DNA of 64,000 nt from the IMG/VR virus record IMGVR_UViG_3300032782_000007, positions 1 through 64,000 of that record; one strand, 5' to 3'. How positions within the stretch are numbered: the stretch's first letter is position 1; every line of letters begins with the position of its first letter. The notes under the pieces are model-generated. The model did no database searches and was not told the origin of the DNA. It saw only the letters and a list, made by a program, of their open reading frames with translations. The DNA is from a virus. Shown piece after piece: positions 15,365 to 22,620 of the stretch. Made by a program: the position numbers and the translations under genes.

Positions 15365-16465
15365 ATGGGTCGAGTCGCAGGGAAGAAGCACGAGAAGCCG
15401 CGGGTATACTTGGCGCCCGAGCAGAAAACAGCATTGGTCCGTCGATACAACGAGGCGTTAGCCTCGAACGAGTTCCTCACGCAGGCCCAGCTGGGGGCGG
15501 AGTTCGGAATCACGCAGGTAGCGGCAAGCAAGATTCTCCGTGCGGCGGGGGTGAGGACGCGTTCCCGTGAGGAGGCGTGCCCGACGCGGATAGATCCTCA
15601 GGAGGCAGCTAGGATCTACCTGGAGAACCCTCGAATGACGATCGAAGAGGTCGGCGAGCTGTACGACGTCGGTTACACGGCGACTCGAGACCAGCTGCTC
15701 AAAGCGGGAGTACCGTTGAGGACGTCAACGGACTACGCGCGATACGCGTGCAACAGGAATTTCTTTGCTGAGGTGAACCCTACGACCGCGTACTTTGCGG
15801 GGTTCATCGCCGCTGACGGATACATCACCAAATCGGGTTTGTCCGTGAATTTCGGGCTCCATCCGAAAGACGCGGTGATTCTGACGAATCTCAAGGCAGC
15901 CTGTGGATCGGAGCATCCAATAGTGGTCAGGCCTAACAACACAGGGAGGTTATACAGCTGGCTCTCGGTGTGCAGCATCGACTGGGTGCGGGACCTCGAG
16001 CGTCACTACAATATCGTCAACGCGAAGTCGTTGATCCTTAGGCCTCCGAATCTGACCGATGAGGGCCTGATCTGGCACTTCATCCGCGGCTACTTCGACG
16101 GCGATGGACATGCAAGTCTTGCCGGTCTGGTACATATCATCACAGGTTCCCAGGCGTTTATGGGCTGGCTGAAAGAGATTCTAGGAGAGCCCGGGCACAT
16201 CCAGGAACACGAGTGGCTCAACGAGGACAAGGAGACCTACATTTGCGGCTACGGCGCCTGGTGGTCTAAACTTGCGGACGCTAAACGGATTGCGCTGAAA
16301 ATGTACGCCGACTCCACGCCCGCCATCCGGCTGGAGCGTAAATTTCTGCGTTTGCAACGGCATTTCGGGCCTGGGCCTCAGACGGCGCCCGAAGAGTTCG
16401 AGGACGTTCTCGAGCTAGACGACGCGGACGACGCCCCCGAGTTGGAACGGATTAAAGGCGCTTGA
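15365..16465 (+). CDS. Free-standing LAGLIDADG homing endonuclease
   Basis: The protein has 366 residues. Two LAGLIDADG helices are visible, AYFAGFIAADGY (about 142-153) and HFIRGYFDGDGH (about 238-249). The N terminus carries two helix-turn-helix-like segments (about 40-62 and 93-116) that probably bind DNA. The C-terminal tail is acidic. I prefer ATG 15365 to upstream in-frame starts because a promoter -10 box ends seven bases before it. It is inserted just after the capsid terminator and has its own promoter, typical of a mobile gene independent of the late operon. Confidence 0.9.
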   Translation: MGRVAGKKHEKPRVYLAPEQKTALVRRYNEALASNEFLTQAQLGAEFGITQVAASKILRAAGVRTRSREEACPTRIDPQEAARIYLENPRMTIEEVGELYDVGYTATRDQLLKAGVPLRTSTDYARYACNRNFFAEVNPTTAYFAGFIAADGYITKSGLSVNFGLHPKDAVILTNLKAACGSEHPIVVRPNNTGRLYSWLSVCSIDWVRDLERHYNIVNAKSLILRPPNLTDEGLIWHFIRGYFDGDGHASLAGLVHIITGSQAFMGWLKEILGEPGHIQEHEWLNEDKETYICGYGAWWSKLADAKRIALKMYADSTPAIRLERKFLRLQRHFGPGPQTAPEEFEDVLELDDADDAPELERIKGA

Positions 16466-16884
16466 AATCCGTGTCGGAATTGTGTCTCCACAGCTCCAAA
16501 GGGATCCTTCGGTACGAGATCGTCCCGGGGTACGGGTACCGAGCGGTCGTGGAGATCGACGAGGAGATCTCCAATTTCGCGCGCGCCCTGATCCCCAAAT
16601 CGATTCGTTGGAACCGACCCCTGTACGCGCCGCACATCTCCGTGATTCGCAAGGAGACTCCAAGGAACTTGTACGTCTGGGGGGCCTACCAGGGGGAGGA
16701 GATCCCCTTCGAGTATGACTCGACGCTCTTTAACGATGCCACCTACTGGTGGCTGAGGTGCTGGAGTCGGCGCCTAGAGACGATCAGAGAGGAACTGGGA
16801 CTCCCCACGCACACCTCGTACACGAGGGCCCCTGACGGCGCACAGTGCTTTCACACGACGGTGGCGAATACCAAGGGAATGTAG
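16462..16884 (+). CDS. 2H phosphoesterase-family protein
   Basis: The protein has 140 residues from a TTG start overlapping the preceding stop (TTGA); GTG 16471 is an alternative start. Two H-x-S/T motifs 73 residues apart, PHISVIR (His58, Ser60) and FHTTVAN (His131, Thr133), are the signature of 2H phosphoesterases, which open 2',3'-cyclic phosphates or cleave cyclic oligonucleotides. Relatives in phages include RNA end-processing enzymes and the anti-CBASS protein Acb1. Which substrate this one uses cannot be told from sequence. It may be cotranscribed with the homing endonuclease. Confidence 0.7.
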   Translation: MKSVSELCLHSSKGILRYEIVPGYGYRAVVEIDEEISNFARALIPKSIRWNRPLYAPHISVIRKETPRNLYVWGAYQGEEIPFEYDSTLFNDATYWWLRCWSRRLETIREELGLPTHTSYTRAPDGAQCFHTTVANTKGM

Positions 16885-16900
16885 TGGACATACGACGCGC

Positions 16901-16929
16901 GTGACAATCGTCTCAGTCCGTGGTAGCTT
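16901..16929 (+). promoter_or_regulatory. Leaderless-type promoter
   Basis: GTGACA (16901-16906), a 17-bp spacer and TAGCTT (16924-16929), then seven bases to ATG 16937. The layout is the same as that before 18176 and 15365. Confidence 0.6.
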
Positions 16930-16936
16930 CTCGCGT

Positions 16937-17230
16937 ATGAAGAACGAGACGATTGAGACGACGGGGATGAAGATCGCGCAACTCATGTGGCCGCACGCGA
17001 TTCTCGTGGGGGCCCTTGTGGGTCGTTCCACGGGGTCGAAGGCTGGCGACAAGCACTCCGCGATGTTGTACGGAAGCCTCGACGGGAGCAACTGCTCCTT
17101 CGAGGTCATGGACGAGGGCGCGACGAAGCTCGAGGCGTTCCGCAAGGTGGTCCGAAAGTGCCTCCGGACGACAACTGGGGCTGCGCGCGCGGAGATCGAG
17201 CAGCTCGCTGCGGCAGCCGAACGCGAGTAG
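16937..17230 (+). CDS. Hypothetical protein
   Basis: This 97-residue protein of unknown function starts MKNETIETTGMKIAQ. The start is set by the promoter box seven bases upstream. The C-terminal third is a Lys/Arg/Ala-rich helix. No signal peptide or metal motif is visible. It is the first gene of a short accessory run (16937-18144) and is followed by a 34-bp gap with a GAGGG ribosome site for the next gene. Confidence 0.65.
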   Translation: MKNETIETTGMKIAQLMWPHAILVGALVGRSTGSKAGDKHSAMLYGSLDGSNCSFEVMDEGATKLEAFRKVVRKCLRTTTGAARAEIEQLAAAAERE

Positions 17231-17264
17231 TCGTGCGCGCCTTTTGGCGGGTGTTGAGGGTGAA

Positions 17265-17792
17265 ATGCTAATTCTCGATATCGGCGCGCGTCCAATCCGC
17301 GTCACTTACACCTACGAAGTAGCCACCGAATACCCGCCGCAGCGCGGCGACTCCTACCAGGACCGTTCCACGCACGCGGAGTGGGTGGTAGCGGAGGTCG
17401 TTACGGCTCCGCCGGCGATTCGTAATCCGCCCGCGACGAAGCCCCTGTACGAGGTGACACTGCGATCTCCCTGGGGAGCGCCTGCTGTGCCGATGCGTTT
17501 GATCGCGATGTACGAGCAGGCGCTCGGCGGGTACCTCCAGAGAACCCCTACCGGCTCCGTTCTCGGGCTCGGAGAGCTTCCAGGGCTAGCCCACTCGTGG
17601 ATGTTCAGGGAGAACATCAACGCCAACGGGGAGCGCGAGTTCGCTCTGTTTGTGGGACCGCGTGTGGGATCTTTCGTCGAGTTCTGTGGCAGCCTCATCG
17701 AGTACAAAACGCCGTGGGAGGATCGGGACTCGCTTCCGTGGTGGTTCGTCGAGCAATCGCAGTCGCAGTTTCGTAAGGACTTCCATGAATAA
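17265..17792 (+). CDS. Hypothetical protein
   Basis: This 175-residue protein is not recognised. ATG 17265 follows GAGGG at five bases; the frame is open further upstream but overlaps the previous gene. The N terminus is beta-rich (MLILDIGARPIRVTYTYEVA) and the sequence has several Trp residues and a Pro-rich loop near 60-75, suggesting a compact beta fold. The stop overlaps the next start (ATGAATAA), so the two genes are translationally coupled. Confidence 0.65.
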   Translation: MLILDIGARPIRVTYTYEVATEYPPQRGDSYQDRSTHAEWVVAEVVTAPPAIRNPPATKPLYEVTLRSPWGAPAVPMRLIAMYEQALGGYLQRTPTGSVLGLGELPGLAHSWMFRENINANGEREFALFVGPRVGSFVEFCGSLIEYKTPWEDRDSLPWWFVEQSQSQFRKDFHE

Positions 17793-18144
17793 CGGTTATC
17801 CAGGCGTGGGCCAAACACCGCTGTTTGCTCCGCGACTGCGTGTAGAGCTGGAACACGTCAAGCACGGTATCCAGACGATGCTCACGGCGCATACGGAAGA
17901 ACTTCAGCAGATGGCGGAGGAAGCGCTCGCGGAGCTTCTCGTTCCAGAGAAGATCGCCGAGCGAGTACGTCAGGAGGTTGAGGCCCAGCTTCGGCGGGTC
18001 CTGGACGAGACGATTGTCACTGCGATTCGATCGTCCGTCGGCGATGTCGTATTCGAACGAGTTCGAGAGGCTACGTTGTTGGCGGCGAAAACGGAGGTAG
18101 AACGCCTCTCGAAGCGCGCCAAGCGCGGCCGCCAGCGACGTTGA
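17785..18144 (+). CDS. Hypothetical helical protein
   Basis: This 119-residue protein starts inside the end of the previous gene. Residues 22-110 are a long Glu/Ala/Arg-rich helix, probably a coiled coil, ending in a basic tail (SKRAKRGRQRR) that could bind nucleic acid. Function is unknown. Its stop codon lies within the -35 box of the next promoter. Confidence 0.65.
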   Translation: MNNGYPGVGQTPLFAPRLRVELEHVKHGIQTMLTAHTEELQQMAEEALAELLVPEKIAERVRQEVEAQLRRVLDETIVTAIRSSVGDVVFERVREATLLAAKTEVERLSKRAKRGRQRR

Positions 18145-18169
18145 CAATCCCTTCCATCTCGCGTAGTGT
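18141..18169 (+). promoter_or_regulatory. Leaderless-type promoter with consensus -35
   Basis: TTGACA (18141-18146), a 17-bp spacer and TAGTGT (18164-18169), then six bases to ATG 18176. This is the clearest member of the leaderless promoter set. Confidence 0.7.
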
Positions 18170-18175
18170 CGCTGT

Positions 18176-18904
18176 ATGAACCGACGAGATCTGCTCAAGC
18201 TAGTTGGGGCGCTTCCTGTGCTCGGAATGTCGCGGACCGCTGAAGGGGCGCCGGAGGCAGCGAAGGTCCGTACGGACCTCTCGAAAGATACGTTCGTCTT
18301 AGCAGACAACGTCGAGCCGATCGCCGCAGATCCGGCGAGGGCGGCGGACCGCCTGAATGCGAACTTTGACAGGCTCGCAGCTTCGCACCCAGCCTGGTGG
18401 TCCCCTGCGGAGGAGGATCTGCAGCTGCAACGACGGATCTGCAATCGTCTGTGCAGATTGCTGATCGATCTGCGGTGTCAGTTCCTGGACGGGCACGAGG
18501 GGGAAGATCCCGCGGCGCCTTTCTACCCTCACCAGAGCCCCACATTGATTCGCGATCACGTGGTGTTCGCAACAACGGATAGTCCCTTTGCGGTCCTCAA
18601 CGGCCAGGCCAAGCCTGCGTACGCGCGACGTTTGCGCGTGGCGTCGATCCCGCAGTTCCGAGGCATGCTCGACGACGTACGGGCGTACCACGGAATCGAC
18701 GTGGACTATGAAATCGTCAGCGGTGTGGCCTCGCAGACTGCGCTTGAGGTGTGCGCAGAGATTCGCAAAGACTGGGAGCGCGGTGTGAAGACGCGAGTCT
18801 ACGCTCTCTACATGGGTCCGTTCGTTCAAGGAGTGGACCCGGAGGTTGCAAAAGAGTTCTCCGTAGAGCGCCGATCGATGATCCGGTACGCGAAGTTCAC
18901 ATGA
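18176..18904 (+). CDS. Capsid-derived protein with Tat-like N terminus
   Basis: The protein has 242 residues. The N terminus MNRRDLLKLVGALPVLG fits the twin-arginine motif (RR-x-L-L-K plus a hydrophobic stretch), followed by a polar region from about 19. Residues of about 150-200 (RRLRVASIPQF, DDVRAYHGIDVDYEIVSGVA, ALEVCAEIRKDW) align with the capsid protein at 271-318 (RRLKALW, EDLRAFHGIDAETEMVSAVA, ALEIDREIVNDL). It thus appears to be a diverged partial paralogue of the shell protein. Function is unknown: a head accessory protein, a decoy and an exported protein are all possible. A palindrome copy lies at 18266-18277. Confidence 0.7.
   Translation: MNRRDLLKLVGALPVLGMSRTAEGAPEAAKVRTDLSKDTFVLADNVEPIAADPARAADRLNANFDRLAASHPAWWSPAEEDLQLQRRICNRLCRLLIDLRCQFLDGHEGEDPAAPFYPHQSPTLIRDHVVFATTDSPFAVLNGQAKPAYARRLRVASIPQFRGMLDDVRAYHGIDVDYEIVSGVASQTALEVCAEIRKDWERGVKTRVYALYMGPFVQGVDPEVAKEFSVERRSMIRYAKFT
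18266..18277. repeat. GTCCGTACGGAC palindrome, copy 5
   Basis: Exact copy in the 5' part of the capsid-derived gene, extended to GGTCCGTACGGACCT and read VRTDL, as in copies 3 and 4. Confidence 0.85.
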
Positions 18905-19287
18905 AGAACAAGCTGACCGGAGAGCTACAGAAGATGCGCGAGATGACCGATCTCATCGAGGAGGCACGCAAGCGTGGCCCGATGAGCGACGCAGAGCGCC
19001 GTGAGCAAGCGGCATCGTTCGCGTTCGGAAATCTCGCGCTCACCTCCCAGTGGAGGGACGCAACGCACGAGGAGTTGAAAGTACTTCGTGAGCGCTGCCG
19101 TCGGGCCGCGGGGTGCGAAGGAACCGCCTGTAAGCTGCCTCCTGCGGGTTGGCGGTGTTCGCGCGAGCCAGGCCACGAGGGTCCGTGTGCGGCCCGTCCT
19201 GGTTCTGCGTCCGAACCAAGCAGCGCGCCCACGCACCCGCCGTCGGACGGTCCGAACGGGTTTCGTGGTTGTCAGCGCTGCGAATGA
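18901..19287 (+). CDS. Cys-containing hypothetical protein
   Basis: This 128-residue protein is coupled to the previous gene by ATGA. The middle is helical (HEELKVLRERCRRA). The C-terminal half has spaced Cys and His residues, including WRCSREPGHEGPCA, a short motif often seen in small phage proteins and probably metal-binding. The last 40 residues are Ser/Pro-rich and probably disordered. Function is unknown. Confidence 0.65.
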   Translation: MKNKLTGELQKMREMTDLIEEARKRGPMSDAERREQAASFAFGNLALTSQWRDATHEELKVLRERCRRAAGCEGTACKLPPAGWRCSREPGHEGPCAARPGSASEPSSAPTHPPSDGPNGFRGCQRCE

Positions 19288-19295
19288 GGGGATCC

Positions 19296-19472
19296 ATGAC
19301 TACGCGTTGTGTCCGTAAAGGCGAAGAAGCCGCGAATATGGAGCGGGCCGCGACAGAGGCGCGCAAAGAAGAGCGACGGATGGTGGTGAACTTCCTCTAT
19401 TCGTTCAATGCGCCTGAACTGGCCGAACGGATTGCGGCGGGCGAGCATACGGACGAACTAGACCCGAGGTAG
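19296..19472 (+). CDS. Small hypothetical protein
   Basis: This 58-residue protein starts at ATG 19296 after a GAGGGG site. It is helical and charged (MERAATEARKEERRMVV). The frame is open further upstream, but that part overlaps the previous gene and has no ribosome site. Function is unknown. Confidence 0.55.
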   Translation: MTTRCVRKGEEAANMERAATEARKEERRMVVNFLYSFNAPELAERIAAGEHTDELDPR

Positions 19473-19475
19473 ATC

Positions 19476-19700
19476 ATGTGGAATCCATTTCGAGTCAACG
19501 CGCCTCCTCCGCCCGAGCCGTCTGAGCCGGCGCCCCCGCCTCCTCCTCCGCCTCCTCCGTTCAATGCAAAGAGCAAGTGTCCGAAGTGCGGTAGCGGAAG
19601 CGGTTACACACGCTTCGTTGAAAGCAAAAACTTGATGAACAGGGTGTGCATGGATTGCACCGCCCACTGGTGGGAAACGCCGCTCGATCGCGCCACCTAG
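19476..19700 (+). CDS. Pro-rich zinc-ribbon-like small protein
   Basis: The protein has 74 residues. A proline-rich N terminus (about residues 9-28) leads to a ribbon-like pair of Cys motifs, CPKCGSG and CMDCTAHW, which probably bind one zinc ion. It has a GAGGT ribosome site. The Pro-rich linker suggests a tethering or protein-interaction role. No specific function can be assigned. Confidence 0.6.
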   Translation: MWNPFRVNAPPPPEPSEPAPPPPPPPPPFNAKSKCPKCGSGSGYTRFVESKNLMNRVCMDCTAHWWETPLDRAT

Positions 19701-19711
19701 GAAGAACGCAC

Positions 19712-19873
19712 ATGGACGCAAAAACCGGACAAATCTATCTCAACGTAAGCAAAGAAGAGGCCAAGAAGAGAGGCCTGGTCCCGATTCCCGCCGATCAAGC
19801 GGAGAAGGTGATCAACATGAATCGGCGCGAGCGTCGAGCGTGGGCGGCGCAGCAGCGTCGGGCGAAGAAGTAG
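19712..19873 (+). CDS. Small basic hypothetical protein
   Basis: This 53-residue protein starts at ATG 19712 after GAAGAA. The C terminus NRRERRAWAAQQRRAKK is strongly basic and helical, which suggests nucleic-acid or membrane-surface binding. The family is not recognised. Confidence 0.55.
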   Translation: MDAKTGQIYLNVSKEEAKKRGLVPIPADQAEKVINMNRRERRAWAAQQRRAKK

Positions 19874-19879
19874 GCTCCG

Positions 19880-20164
19880 ATGGGTGCAAGTTTCTTCTCC
19901 GAAAGAGGACTGGGCAAGACGGCTGAGATCGCGTTCGAGCAGCTTGTTGAAGAGGCTCGGTTCGATTTCGGACACGCAGGGTATACAGGCACGATCGCGG
20001 AGAAAACCGAGTTCAAGATGATCGAGTGCCCCAAAGGGTGGGACCCCGAGGACTGGATCGAGGAGGACGAGGCACTGGCGCAGGTCGAGGACAAGTGGGG
20101 CCCTGCCGGTTGTATCGATCTCGGCGGCGGGGAATGGCTTTTCTTTGGGTTCGCGTCCTCGTAA
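19880..20164 (+). CDS. Hypothetical protein
   Basis: This 94-residue protein has a glycine/aromatic-rich middle (GHAGYTGTIAEKTEF) and an acidic C-terminal half with Trp and Gly (KWGPAGCIDLGG). Such sequences recur as uncharacterised phage proteins. It starts at ATG 19880, six bases after the preceding stop. Function is unknown. Confidence 0.6.
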   Translation: MGASFFSERGLGKTAEIAFEQLVEEARFDFGHAGYTGTIAEKTEFKMIECPKGWDPEDWIEEDEALAQVEDKWGPAGCIDLGGGEWLFFGFASS

Positions 20165-20177
20165 GCTTAGAAGCAGA

Positions 20178-20402
20178 ATGAATGAGGATTGCAAACACGC
20201 ACGCGTAGCGCCAGAAGTGTGCGATCAGACTCTCGGCGTGTACTGCCTGGACTGCAACGAGGGGCTTGTCGTGTGCTGGATGAAAGAGCATATTCCCGAG
20301 TCGCTGTGGAATCGTGCGTGTACGAACGACGTAGACGCGGTTCCGTGCGAGCGTGACCGGGACAATTACTGCGCTATCTGCGGGGAAGAGTTCTCCTTAT
20401 GA
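20178..20402 (+). CDS. Cys-rich small protein
   Basis: This 74-residue protein has eight or more Cys/His residues. CLDCNEG and CAICGEEF look like halves of a zinc ribbon, so a small zinc protein is likely. The stop overlaps the next start (ATGA). The gene belongs to a run of small Cys-rich genes from 18.9 to 22.1 kb. Confidence 0.6.
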   Translation: MNEDCKHARVAPEVCDQTLGVYCLDCNEGLVVCWMKEHIPESLWNRACTNDVDAVPCERDRDNYCAICGEEFSL

Positions 20403-20743
20403 GCAGGAAACCCGATCCCCAAAAGGCCCCTGCGTTCGTCTCATGCTCCTGTTACGAGGAACGAGGAGAGCGCGTTGAGTGCCAGTCCTGCTACGAGGAG
20501 CGGCAGCTCGAGGCAGAGTCATACACAGAGGAGCTGGACGAAGACCAGCGCACCCCGGAGGTTCGCATAGAGAAGGTGCTCGCCTGGGCAGGCTTTCGCA
20601 GCACCGAAACGAACCACGAAGCGATACAGAAGGTGGCGCGGGCGATCCATGACGACGCCTACCGGGCGGGCCAGCACTCGCGCCGGCGCCGAGCGACGAA
20701 CCGAAGCTCTCCGTACCAACCGAAAAAGCTGCCACGGATCTAA
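20399..20743 (+). CDS. Hypothetical protein with N-terminal Cys motifs
   Basis: This 114-residue protein is coupled to the previous gene. The first 35 residues contain CSCYEE and CQSCYEE, a near repeat that could bind metal. The middle is acidic and helical, and the end is basic (SRRRRATNR). Function is unknown. Confidence 0.6.
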   Translation: MSRKPDPQKAPAFVSCSCYEERGERVECQSCYEERQLEAESYTEELDEDQRTPEVRIEKVLAWAGFRSTETNHEAIQKVARAIHDDAYRAGQHSRRRRATNRSSPYQPKKLPRI

Positions 20744-20766
20744 AGGTCCGGAGAACCCGCCGCGCG

Positions 20767-20964
20767 ATGCATCCCTATCGAGAGCTTCCGCCGACCCACC
20801 TCTACCTGGTGAGTTACAAACGAAGTCTTTCGTTTGCAGCTCCGTACAACGTGATGCGATGCGAGAGACTTGTCTGGGCTCGAGACGACCCTGATGCTCT
20901 AACGCAAGTCATCGCAGATGGCGCGGAAGACGTCAGCTGCGTGACTGTCAGGAAAATGCGATGA
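20767..20964 (+). CDS. Small hypothetical protein
   Basis: This 65-residue protein starts with ATG 20767. A likely beta-alpha pattern (YLVSYKRSLSFAAP, then WARDDPDALTQVIADGAEDV) suggests a small mixed fold. The stop overlaps the next start. Function is unknown. Confidence 0.5.
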   Translation: MHPYRELPPTHLYLVSYKRSLSFAAPYNVMRCERLVWARDDPDALTQVIADGAEDVSCVTVRKMR

Positions 20965-21455
20965 AGTATGACGTACCGCGAGACAAAAATGGGGTCAAGC
21001 TTGAGGTGGGGGATCGCGTTGAGGACGTGAACGACGCGTGGCCGCACCGGACCAGATACGGAACGATCCTTCTCGTCTACGAGGACTGCGCCGGAGTAAT
21101 CGACTGTCGGGTTCTTTGGGACGAGGCCGCTGAGTACACGCCGATTCACGGAAGTGCTGTTAGGAGACTGCCTCCGCCAAATCGCTTGATTCGGACGCTC
21201 GCGCGGATCGGACTTGTGACGGTCCGGAGTAACCGGACGGTACGTTGGCCCTTTTACGTAGCCCCGCGCTGGATGTGGGGTCCTTTGTGGCGTCTAGAAC
21301 CGGTGTTCGGACTCTTCCGTAACAGGCCGGACGTCATGAAATGGATTCCTGGGCGTCTTCTCCCGCTCCGATGGGGATTCCGGTGCTGGATCTTCGAGGT
21401 GGGGGATCGAGGGTCGGCTCAGTGGTCGCGTCGGGATCAACGGCTCGTGATCTGA
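20961..21455 (+). CDS. Hypothetical protein with KOW-like N terminus
   Basis: This 164-residue protein begins with a segment like KOW or SH3-type beta modules (GVKLEVGDRVEDVND, YGTILLVYED). The C-terminal half is rich in Trp, Arg and Pro (WPFYVAPRWMWGPLWR) with no clear membrane helix. Function is unknown. The next gene has its own -10 box overlapping the last codons of this one. Confidence 0.6.
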   Translation: MKYDVPRDKNGVKLEVGDRVEDVNDAWPHRTRYGTILLVYEDCAGVIDCRVLWDEAAEYTPIHGSAVRRLPPPNRLIRTLARIGLVTVRSNRTVRWPFYVAPRWMWGPLWRLEPVFGLFRNRPDVMKWIPGRLLPLRWGFRCWIFEVGDRGSAQWSRRDQRLVI

Positions 21456-21461
21456 TAAAAT
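21456..21461 (+). promoter_or_regulatory. -10 box TAAAAT, leaderless layout
   Basis: TAAAAT ends seven bases before ATG 21469. No convincing -35 is present. Confidence 0.4.
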
Positions 21462-21468
21462 GTTACCG

Positions 21469-21744
21469 ATGAACGACGACTACGAGGATCCACAGGCCTG
21501 TAGTGATCCCTCGATGATCCTGACGCCCGAAGAGTGTCTGGCACTAATCGAGTCGCGCCCAGCAGCATCGCGCGCTCTAGGCCGTTACGAGGGGTTCGCG
21601 ATGGCCTCGGGGCTTATAGGGATGGCTCTGGCGATCCGGGAGCTGTACACGTGGGCCGACGATCCGAGCGCGGACGCCCCGTGTCCGGACTGTCACGCGC
21701 CCGAGGGTAAGGCCTGTCGCAATTGGTGTACGTTCACAGGGTGA
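21469..21744 (+). CDS. Hypothetical protein with C-terminal Cys motif
   Basis: The protein has 91 residues from ATG 21469, chosen because the -10 box TAAAAT lies seven bases upstream; an earlier in-frame ATG-proximal start at 21460 overlaps the box. A helical middle is followed by CPDCHAPEGKACRNWC, a compact metal-binding motif common in actinobacterial and phage small proteins. Function is unknown. Confidence 0.6.
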   Translation: MNDDYEDPQACSDPSMILTPEECLALIESRPAASRALGRYEGFAMASGLIGMALAIRELYTWADDPSADAPCPDCHAPEGKACRNWCTFTG

Positions 21745-21747
21745 CCC

Positions 21748-22128
21748 ATGCAGGTAGAGATGTCGCTGGCAGAGCTACTGATGAACGCCATTGGTGCGGG
21801 CCACGTACACGGCGTGCAGTTCAAGCGCGGGGCCAGCGACGACAGGAAGACCTTCGAGGACCTGCAGCGGGTGATCAGCAAACGTCTCGACGGGGCACGA
21901 ACGGTCGCAGTCGAGGAGGCGCTTCGCGAGCTACACGAGAAGCATCCCCCGTTTCGACTGCTCGCGGAGGTTCGCCGCCTACGTAAGGCGCTTCTCCAAA
22001 TCCCGACAGGCCTAGCGTGCCGGCTTTGCGGAAGGATGCCTACTCATGCAGTCACGCTCTGCGAGAGCCGCATGCTCTGCGAGAGCTGCATCGACGATTT
22101 GACTGAGATCGGAAGTGGCGGCAAGTGA
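21748..22128 (+). CDS. Hypothetical protein with C-terminal zinc motif
   Basis: The protein has 126 residues. The N-terminal two thirds are helical. Residues of about 93-115 contain CRLCGRMP and CESCIDD, a probable zinc-binding pair. It starts four bases after the previous stop. Function is unknown. Confidence 0.6.
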   Translation: MQVEMSLAELLMNAIGAGHVHGVQFKRGASDDRKTFEDLQRVISKRLDGARTVAVEEALRELHEKHPPFRLLAEVRRLRKALLQIPTGLACRLCGRMPTHAVTLCESRMLCESCIDDLTEIGSGGK

Positions 22129-22154
22129 CAATCGGCCGCCAACTGTGGTAACGA
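22125..22154 (+). promoter_or_regulatory. Weak leaderless-type promoter
   Basis: GTGACA (22125-22130), an 18-bp spacer and TAACGA (22149-22154), then seven bases to ATG 22162. The -10 is poor. The -35 and start of the spacer (GTGACAATCG) repeat those of the 16901 promoter. AAGAAGG before the ATG is an alternative ribosome site. Confidence 0.35.
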
Positions 22155-22161
22155 AAGAAGG

Positions 22162-22620
22162 ATGTTCGATCCGACAATCGAGGCCGCGCTGCATAAGCTC
22201 TACGAGAAGGTTGTTCTCACGGACGAAGACTGGGAACGGCTTGGAGTGGAGATGCGTACTGAGGGCGCAGGCGCAGTATCCGCGCGCATTGACCGACTTG
22301 TGACGGCGTTCACGGCTGTCAATGCGCCTCCGATTCCGGGCCTAAAGCCCTCTTTAGCCGCGGTTATCGAGTATGACCGCGTGACTCGGCTGGAAGCCCA
22401 AACGGCTGTCTATAAGAGCGAGAAACAAGCGTTCGAAGACTGGTCGAACACATTCCAGAATGAGAACGTAATCGACGCTCCCTGGGAAGCCAACCGGATG
22501 GGATTGTTGATTGCGTGGCAGCTTTCGCGTCTCAACAAGAACCTCGAAGATCTCAAGAACATACTCGATCTCCGCTGGGAAGCTAACCGGATGCTCGAGA
22601 TCATGCGAGAGCCGAAATGA
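22162..22620 (+). CDS. Hypothetical protein with repeated WEANRM motif
   Basis: This 152-residue helical protein contains two copies of the short motif WEANRM (APWEANRMGLL and LRWEANRMLEI) near residues 107-146, a small internal duplication. No metal motif or membrane segment is visible. Function is unknown. It is coupled to the ribbon-helix-helix gene by ATGA. Confidence 0.6.
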   Translation: MFDPTIEAALHKLYEKVVLTDEDWERLGVEMRTEGAGAVSARIDRLVTAFTAVNAPPIPGLKPSLAAVIEYDRVTRLEAQTAVYKSEKQAFEDWSNTFQNENVIDAPWEANRMGLLIAWQLSRLNKNLEDLKNILDLRWEANRMLEIMREPK

